Assembly: GCA_003154255.1 (NCBI GenBank)
Contig: PMCY01000120.1
Location: forward strand, 1-10,159
Length of the DNA: 10,159 nucleotides
Source: Candidatus Aminicenantota bacterium
Lineage (GTDB): Bacteria; Acidobacteriota; Aminicenantia; Aminicenantales; UBA4085
Direction: 5' to 3'
Position 1 is the first letter of the stretch. Each line of letters starts with the position of its first letter. Below, piece after piece: positions 6,384 to 10,159 of this stretch. The notes beneath the pieces are model-generated. The model was not told the DNA's origin. It saw nothing but the letters and a program-made list of their open reading frames with translations, and made no database searches. Both the position numbers and the translations under genes were made by a program.

Positions 6384-6659
6384 TTATCCTCCGCCGAGGA
6401 GCGGAAAGATGGCCACGACGTCGCCGTCCTTGAGGGCTGTTTCGAGCGGCCGGTCCGGCGGAAGAGGCGCGCCGTTGATCATGATGACGAGATGCGGCTT
6501 CAGCCCCGCTCCGGCGAGCAGTTCGGCCCGCCGTTGCGGAGTATCGCCCAAACGGTCCAGCAAGGCGCCCACTGTCGCCGCTTCGGCCGCGGGGACGCCG
6601 CATTCCCTGCCGCCGAAGACTTCGCGGAAATAGGCGAAAAATTTAACCGTGACGGCCAT
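6384..6659 (-). CDS. moaD: MoaD/ThiS-family sulfur carrier for pterin cofactor
   Basis: 91-residue ubiquitin-fold small subunit of molybdopterin synthase. Its C-terminal glycine is activated by a MoeB-type enzyme and carries the thiocarboxylate that supplies sulfur to the pterin dithiolene. The start VTVKFFAYFREVFG (3-16) is the typical first strand and helix. VIMINGAPL (58-66) and LKDGDVVAIFPLLGGG (76-91) match the family's ending, where the functional diglycine is the extreme C-terminus, here with one extra glycine. The ATG at 6659 overlaps the end of the NTPase gene by 17 bases and has GAGGAG 10 bases upstream. An upstream ATG at 6707 would only add residues lying inside the NTPase gene. 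The setting next to AOR suggests a carrier dedicated to the tungsto- or molybdopterin of that enzyme. No MoaE or MoeB partner lies in the window. Confidence 0.92.
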   Translation of the reverse strand: MAVTVKFFAYFREVFGGRECGVPAAEAATVGALLDRLGDTPQRRAELLAGAGLKPHLVIMINGAPLPPDRPLETALKDGDVVAIFPLLGGG

Positions 6660-7170
6660 TGGATGCCAGCTCCTCGATGATTGTCGCGCCGTCCATGACC
6701 GCCCCAAGAGGATGAATTTTCACGCTCCGCCCGGCCCACAGCGGGGCAAAGCCGTCCAAGCATCCTTCGCGGATGACGAAAAGAAAGCGGCGCCCCGGCT
6801 GATCGAGGACGGCGGCCAGGGCCGGCCAATGGCCCCCGCCTTCGAGCTCGAGCGGCCCCAATTCGTCGACGACGAGGAGCGATCCGGGTTCGGAGTCCCG
6901 GATGATTTCCGCCGCCGCGGCCAGCCCGGACGGGTCCAGGCGCCACGGGCCGATCGAGGTCCCTCCGGCCACGCCCGTCCGTCGAAGGAAAGGAAGGCGC
7001 CTCCCATCCCGGACCGCAACGATATCGTAACCCGAAAGCCGCTCATTTTCGAAAACACGCTCACCGACAAACCCGTCCACGAATAACGATCGGGATTCCA
7101 GGATCTTTAAAAGTCCGCCCACGAAAGCCGTCTTGCCGGTGCCGACGCCGCCCGTCAGGATGACGATCAT
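6643..7170 (-). CDS. P-loop NTPase of the THEP1 (nucleoside-triphosphatase) family
   Basis: 175-residue single-domain NTPase resembling the THEP1 family (COG1618). The Walker A motif is GGVGTGKT (7-14) at the very start of the protein. The Walker B region LLVVDELGPLEL (98-109) has the family's characteristic DE-GP-EL pattern. VDGFVGERV (31-39) and SGYDIVAV (46-53) correspond to other conserved THEP1 segments. It is cytoplasmic with no membrane segment. Known members hydrolyse NTPs to NDPs, but their cellular role is poorly defined. Here the gene overlaps moaD and lies two genes upstream of AOR, so a part in pterin cofactor maturation or delivery, comparable in idea to the P-loop protein MobB, is a reasonable inference but unproven. 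The start at 7170 is supported by an AAAAGGG sequence 5 bases upstream. The secretin gene ends 34 bases before it on the same strand. Confidence 0.85.
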   Translation of the reverse strand: MIVILTGGVGTGKTAFVGGLLKILESRSLFVDGFVGERVFENERLSGYDIVAVRDGRRLPFLRRTGVAGGTSIGPWRLDPSGLAAAAEIIRDSEPGSLLVVDELGPLELEGGGHWPALAAVLDQPGRRFLFVIREGCLDGFAPLWAGRSVKIHPLGAVMDGATIIEELASNGRHG

Positions 7171-7204
7171 GGCGCCCTTTTCCCCGCCTCGGCGACCGCC
7201 TCGC

Positions 7205-9352
7205 TCAGCGAATGACGACGCGGGCGTCGGTTGTCTGGAAGCTGATCGGGCTCCCGGCCGCGTTCACGGCCGAGGGAACGGCAACGACGATGGAGGCCTC
7301 GCCGGCGGACTTGGCCTCGAACTGGAGGAGGGCCAGAACGCCTCCGCCCTTGGTGCTCTGACCGGGCGCGGCCGTAAAGCCGATTGTACAGACTCCCGCC
7401 GCATCGTCGATATTCTTCAGGAAGGGGACTTTGGCCCCGAACGAACGGGTCAGTCCGCTTTCGGAAACGTCCTTGAGCGAAACGAACCGGGGGTTGTAGG
7501 AGACGGTCACGGACATGGCGCCGATGTCCTGGGCGCCGCGCACGTTCACCGCCATGCGGAATTCGCCCCCGGTGCGCACCTCGGCCGTGGCCGGATTGAT
7601 GGCCACGAGATTCGGGGCGCTCTCCGTCGCCCGCCGCAATTGTTCCGACCGCTGAATGTCCAGGGCCTCGGGATCGCGCAGTCCTTCCTCATTGATCAGC
7701 CCACCGGCCGCCGCCGGGGAGGTCGTATCGACGTCGAGCCAAATGGGCTTGGTGTCGTCCGGACCGAGCTGGAGGCTGCGGATGATATAAGGAGTGATGG
7801 TCATGATGACGTCGGATTGGTCCACCGTCGTGTCCTCGGCGCTGAACAGCCGCCCCAGGCCGGGGATGTCCTTCAACCCGGGAATGCCCTTGAGCGATTT
7901 CCGTTCCTCGTCCCGCAGGAGTCCGGCAATGAGCTGGGTCTCGCCGTCTTTAAGGCGGACGATGCTTTTCAGCTCGCGGTTATTAATGATGGGGATGCCG
8001 GCGTAGCCGTTCGCCCCGATCGAGGAGACTTTGATCTCGAGATCGAGGGAAACGTCCTTCTCCCGATGCACCCGGGGCGTGAGGTTGATCTCGATGCCGA
8101 CTTCCTGCTGGGTATAGCTGGTCAGAGGTTGGGAACTGATCCCGCCGCCGGCGAAGGGCTGGAACGTCGTCTGGGGCATGGGGACTTTCTGGCCGACCTT
8201 GTCGGTGATCTTCTCATCGGACACGCCGCGCAGGCGGGGCTGGGCGATGATGCGGGTGTCGGCGTCCGTCTCCAGGAACTGGACGAAGGCCACGGGCAGA
8301 TTGAGGGAGAAGTTGCCGGCGTTCCCCAAGGCAATGCCTTTCAGGTTGAACCAAGAGGACGCAGTATCCGCGGTCGAGGACGAGCCGGCATCGTAGCGCA
8401 GGCTGGCCTGATTCTGGCTGAAGTTCAGGCCGAGCTGACGGAGCTTGGTCCGCGAAACCTCCATGATCTCGACGTCGATGACGACTTCGGCCTTGGCCTT
8501 GTCCCACAGGCGAAGGAGCCTGTCGGCCTGTTCCAGGACCGGGGCCGTTCCTCGGATGGTGACCGAATTGAGGTTCTTGTCGAAGATGATGTTGGGGGCC
8601 GCGTATTGGGTCCGCAGCATAGCCGACAAGGCGGAGAAGACATCCTGGGCCACGAGGTTGGATAGGTAGAACGTGCGGATGGCGTTGACTTCATATTGAG
8701 TGCGCTTCAAGGGCTGGTCCGGGATGATGATGACCGTCCGCTCGTCGATGATGCGGTAGAAATTCTTGGTCGCCTGGCAGAGGACCTTGATCGCCCCTTC
8801 CAGGGTCTGGTTGCTGAGATCGGGCGCGTACGGGATCTCGCGGAAGTTCTCGTCGAAAAGGATGGTGATTCCGGCTGATTTGCCGATGGCCAGGAAAACC
8901 GAGCGCAGGCTCGATTCGGTGCCGAACCGGGCCTGGATGGGCGCATCCCGGCCTTTGAGCTTGATCGGGAATTCGATCTTTTCCGGCTTCGGCTCTTCCT
9001 TGGGCGGCTCGACCGTCATTTGTCGGGCTTCCAAGGCCGTTTGGGTGTCACGGGGGTTGAAAGCCAGAGCCTTGCCGTATTCGACCGCCGCGGCCTCGCG
9101 CTTCCCCTGGACGACAAGCTTGCGCGCCTCCTGGAGATGGGAGAGGCTCGCCGAGATGCGGGCCCGCTCCAGCGCCAGGCGGTAGACGGGCTCCTTGGGA
9201 TTCTCCAAGGCGGCTTTCTCGTACAAGGCGATGGCCTCGTCACTTTGCTTGTTCAGCTCCGCCTGGGCGCCCTGTTTGTAGTAGGCGCTGAAAGTGGTGC
9301 AGGCCGCCGCGGCCAGTGCGGCTATGAGGATGAAGGCGATTTTTTTCATCAT
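7205..9352 (-). CDS. pilQ: Secretin (PilQ/GspD-type) with TPR and cohesin domains
   Basis: Outer-membrane channel subunit of a type IV pilus or type II secretion system. The 715-residue product runs in order: a signal peptide with a possible lipobox (AAAC, Cys18), a TPR-like region (about 28-110), a secretin N0/STN domain (about 128-210), an N1 domain (about 220-285) and the beta-barrel secretin domain (about 290-525). The barrel includes GQKVPMP (387-393) and the signature GLLRDEERKSLKGIPGLKD (477-495) followed by IPGLGRLF. After a linker comes a cohesin-like beta-sandwich (about 580-715, including SVTVSYNPRFVSL). Two adjacent ATG codons, at 9352 and 9349, overlap the stop of the PilP-like gene. 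AAGGAG (9357-9362) is 4 bases from the first and 7 from the second, so the second may be used. An in-frame opening back to 9718 is rejected because it is an arginine-rich read-through of the PilP-like gene. The order pilO-pilP-secretin favours a type IV pilus, but a type II secretion role is possible. Confidence 0.93.
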   Translation of the reverse strand: MMKKIAFILIAALAAAACTTFSAYYKQGAQAELNKQSDEAIALYEKAALENPKEPVYRLALERARISASLSHLQEARKLVVQGKREAAAVEYGKALAFNPRDTQTALEARQMTVEPPKEEPKPEKIEFPIKLKGRDAPIQARFGTESSLRSVFLAIGKSAGITILFDENFREIPYAPDLSNQTLEGAIKVLCQATKNFYRIIDERTVIIIPDQPLKRTQYEVNAIRTFYLSNLVAQDVFSALSAMLRTQYAAPNIIFDKNLNSVTIRGTAPVLEQADRLLRLWDKAKAEVVIDVEIMEVSRTKLRQLGLNFSQNQASLRYDAGSSSTADTASSWFNLKGIALGNAGNFSLNLPVAFVQFLETDADTRIIAQPRLRGVSDEKITDKVGQKVPMPQTTFQPFAGGGISSQPLTSYTQQEVGIEINLTPRVHREKDVSLDLEIKVSSIGANGYAGIPIINNRELKSIVRLKDGETQLIAGLLRDEERKSLKGIPGLKDIPGLGRLFSAEDTTVDQSDVIMTITPYIIRSLQLGPDDTKPIWLDVDTTSPAAAGGLINEEGLRDPEALDIQRSEQLRRATESAPNLVAINPATAEVRTGGEFRMAVNVRGAQDIGAMSVTVSYNPRFVSLKDVSESGLTRSFGAKVPFLKNIDDAAGVCTIGFTAAPGQSTKGGGVLALLQFEAKSAGEASIVVAVPSAVNAAGSPISFQTTDARVVIR

Positions 9353-9849
9353 TCCGCTCCTTCCACCAAAACGAATGTGAGGATCGTTCCATCCGGGGCC
9401 TGGATCTCGATTTCTTTGAGGGTGATGCGGGCGACCTTGTAACCGGCTCCCACCATGTCGCCTTCCTCGATCGCCTGGGCCTGGCTTTCGATCATGACGA
9501 GGGCGACTATTTTTTTCGTGGCCAGGGCCCGGCTGTAGCCGATGTAGCGGAGGGCGAAGGCCGGTCGGGCTTCCTCCTCGACCTTTTTCTCGGTCGGCAC
9601 GGCGCCGGGCTGACCCGGCCGAAACGGGACGCCCCCTTCGTCGACGGACGAGGCGGCCTGCGGCGAAAAAATATCCCTCCGCGGCGGGACCAGCGGTTCG
9701 GCCGGGGCCCGCAGCCATTCCTTGCGGATCAAGGACTTGGGCGCGGCGGCGGGCTTGTCCGGAGCCTTATCCAGGGCGGCGGCCGCGCAGACGGTCCCGG
9801 CCAGGACGGCCGCGAAAACCCCTCGGAGAACGGCGCGCTCAACGTTCAT
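9349..9849 (-). CDS. pilP: PilP/GspC-like periplasmic linker protein
   Basis: 166 residues. An N-terminal signal peptide or anchor (about 6-25) is followed by a proline- and alanine-rich linker containing RRDIFSP (58-64), comparable to the RRDPF motif of PilP. Residues 98-163 (starting FALRYIGYS, then IVALVMI and IEEGDMVGAGYKVARI) have the small beta-domain pattern shared by PilP and GspC homology regions. In known systems this protein sits in the periplasm and links the inner-membrane PilN/PilO pair to the secretin. The ATG at 9849 lies inside the last codons of the PilO-like gene (11-base overlap), with GGTGGGA just upstream. Its own stop overlaps the secretin start. These overlaps imply coupled translation of the three proteins. 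Assignment as PilP rather than GspC depends on the PilO-like neighbour. Confidence 0.85.
   Translation of the reverse strand: MNVERAVLRGVFAAVLAGTVCAAAALDKAPDKPAAAPKSLIRKEWLRAPAEPLVPPRRDIFSPQAASSVDEGGVPFRPGQPGAVPTEKKVEEEARPAFALRYIGYSRALATKKIVALVMIESQAQAIEEGDMVGAGYKVARITLKEIEIQAPDGTILTFVLVEGAE
9357..9362 (-). promoter_or_regulatory. Ribosome binding site of the secretin gene
   Basis: AAGGAG on the minus strand, inside the last codons of the PilP-like gene, precedes two tandem ATG codons. The 7-base distance to the second ATG (9349) is closer to the optimum than the 4-base distance to the first (9352). Confidence 0.6.
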
Positions 9850-10159
9850 AGTATCCCACCATGGTGATTTTCAGCTCCAGCATTCCGGCCTGCAGGCCGA
9901 TGTTTTGGAAATCGATTTTCTCGACGAAGAGGAATTTGGGATGGCGTTCGACCCGGTCCAGAAAGGATTTCAAGGCGGCGTAGGAGCCGTTGAAGACGAA
10001 CTCCGCCGTGACCCGGCGCAGGCCCTCCCGCGGGTAATCGGTATACCCCCAGGCGATATCTCCGACGGCGACGCCCGAAGCGTCGAAGAGGGCCTGCAGA
10101 TCGGGCCGCAGGTCCTGGAATCCTTTGACTTCGGAATAAAACCGGGTCCGCTTCAGCTC
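9839..10159 (-). CDS. pilO: PilO-like inner-membrane pilus assembly protein, C-terminal part
   Basis: The frame is open from the right edge to a TGA at 9839-9841 and gives the last 106 residues of a protein whose start lies outside the window. The fragment begins ELKRTRFYSEV, probably the end of the periplasmic coiled coil. Its C-terminal half has the PilO/GspM ferredoxin-like pattern: VTAEFVFNGSYAALKSFLDRV (split here as VTAEFVFNGSY then AALKSFLDRV), then HPKFLFVEKIDF, then LELKITMVGYYER at the end. PilO pairs with PilN at the inner membrane and connects to PilP and the secretin. The last four codons and stop overlap the start of the PilP-like gene by 11 bases. A GspM-type protein of a type II system is the alternative reading. 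Confidence 0.8.
   Translation of the reverse strand, partial: ELKRTRFYSEVKGFQDLRPDLQALFDASGVAVGDIAWGYTDYPREGLRRVTAEFVFNGSYAALKSFLDRVERHPKFLFVEKIDFQNIGLQAGMLELKITMVGYYER

Noticed and set aside
7133..8665. A 510-codon open frame on the plus strand opposite the secretin
   Set aside because: Shadow frame caused by codon bias of the secretin gene; rich in Gly, Asp, Arg and Val with no recognisable motif.
9353..9718. N-terminal extension of the secretin by 122 codons
   Set aside because: The added residues are Arg/Gly/Pro-rich out-of-frame reading of the PilP-like gene; the signal peptide and Shine-Dalgarno place the start at 9352 or 9349.

Overview
The window looks like chromosomal DNA from a GC-rich, Gram-negative-type (diderm) bacterium with an anaerobic lifestyle. 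The diderm call rests on a type IV pilus/type II secretion secretin and its inner-membrane partners. The anaerobic call rests on a tungsten/molybdenum aldehyde:ferredoxin oxidoreductase (AOR) with its own pterin sulfur carrier. A lipoprotein prolyl oligopeptidase together with these genes would fit uncultured Acidobacteriota/Aminicenantota-like lineages, but that placement is a guess from gene content. No rRNA, tRNA, CRISPR array or transposase gene was found.

Layout, left to right. Positions 1-310 hold the first codons of a leftward gene that runs off the window. Behind it lie a long leader with hairpins and a near-consensus sigma-70-type promoter, then the perfect intrinsic terminator of the next gene. 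Positions 311-2434 (minus) encode a lipoprotein S9A prolyl oligopeptidase with an intact catalytic triad. It is divergent from a small four-helix membrane protein of unknown function (2589-2948, plus) that has its own good promoter. From 2955 to the right edge every gene is on the minus strand, so transcription runs right to left: PilO-like (partial), PilP-like, secretin with a C-terminal cohesin domain, P-loop NTPase of the THEP1 family, MoaD-like sulfur carrier, a 157-bp palindromic element, AOR, and a double-domain class II aldolase/adducin protein.

Two functional blocks share that strand. The first is an envelope machine (pilO-pilP-secretin), whose genes overlap by a few bases and are probably translationally coupled. 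The second is a tungsto/molybdo-enzyme block. In it MoaD would supply sulfur for the pterin dithiolene, the NTPase may assist cofactor handling, AOR would oxidise an aldehyde with ferredoxin, and the aldolase-fold protein, joined to AOR by an ATGA stop/start overlap, may make or interconvert the aldehyde. No terminator is visible between the blocks, which are 34 bp apart. The most unexplained non-coding feature is the long inverted-repeat element between moaD and AOR.
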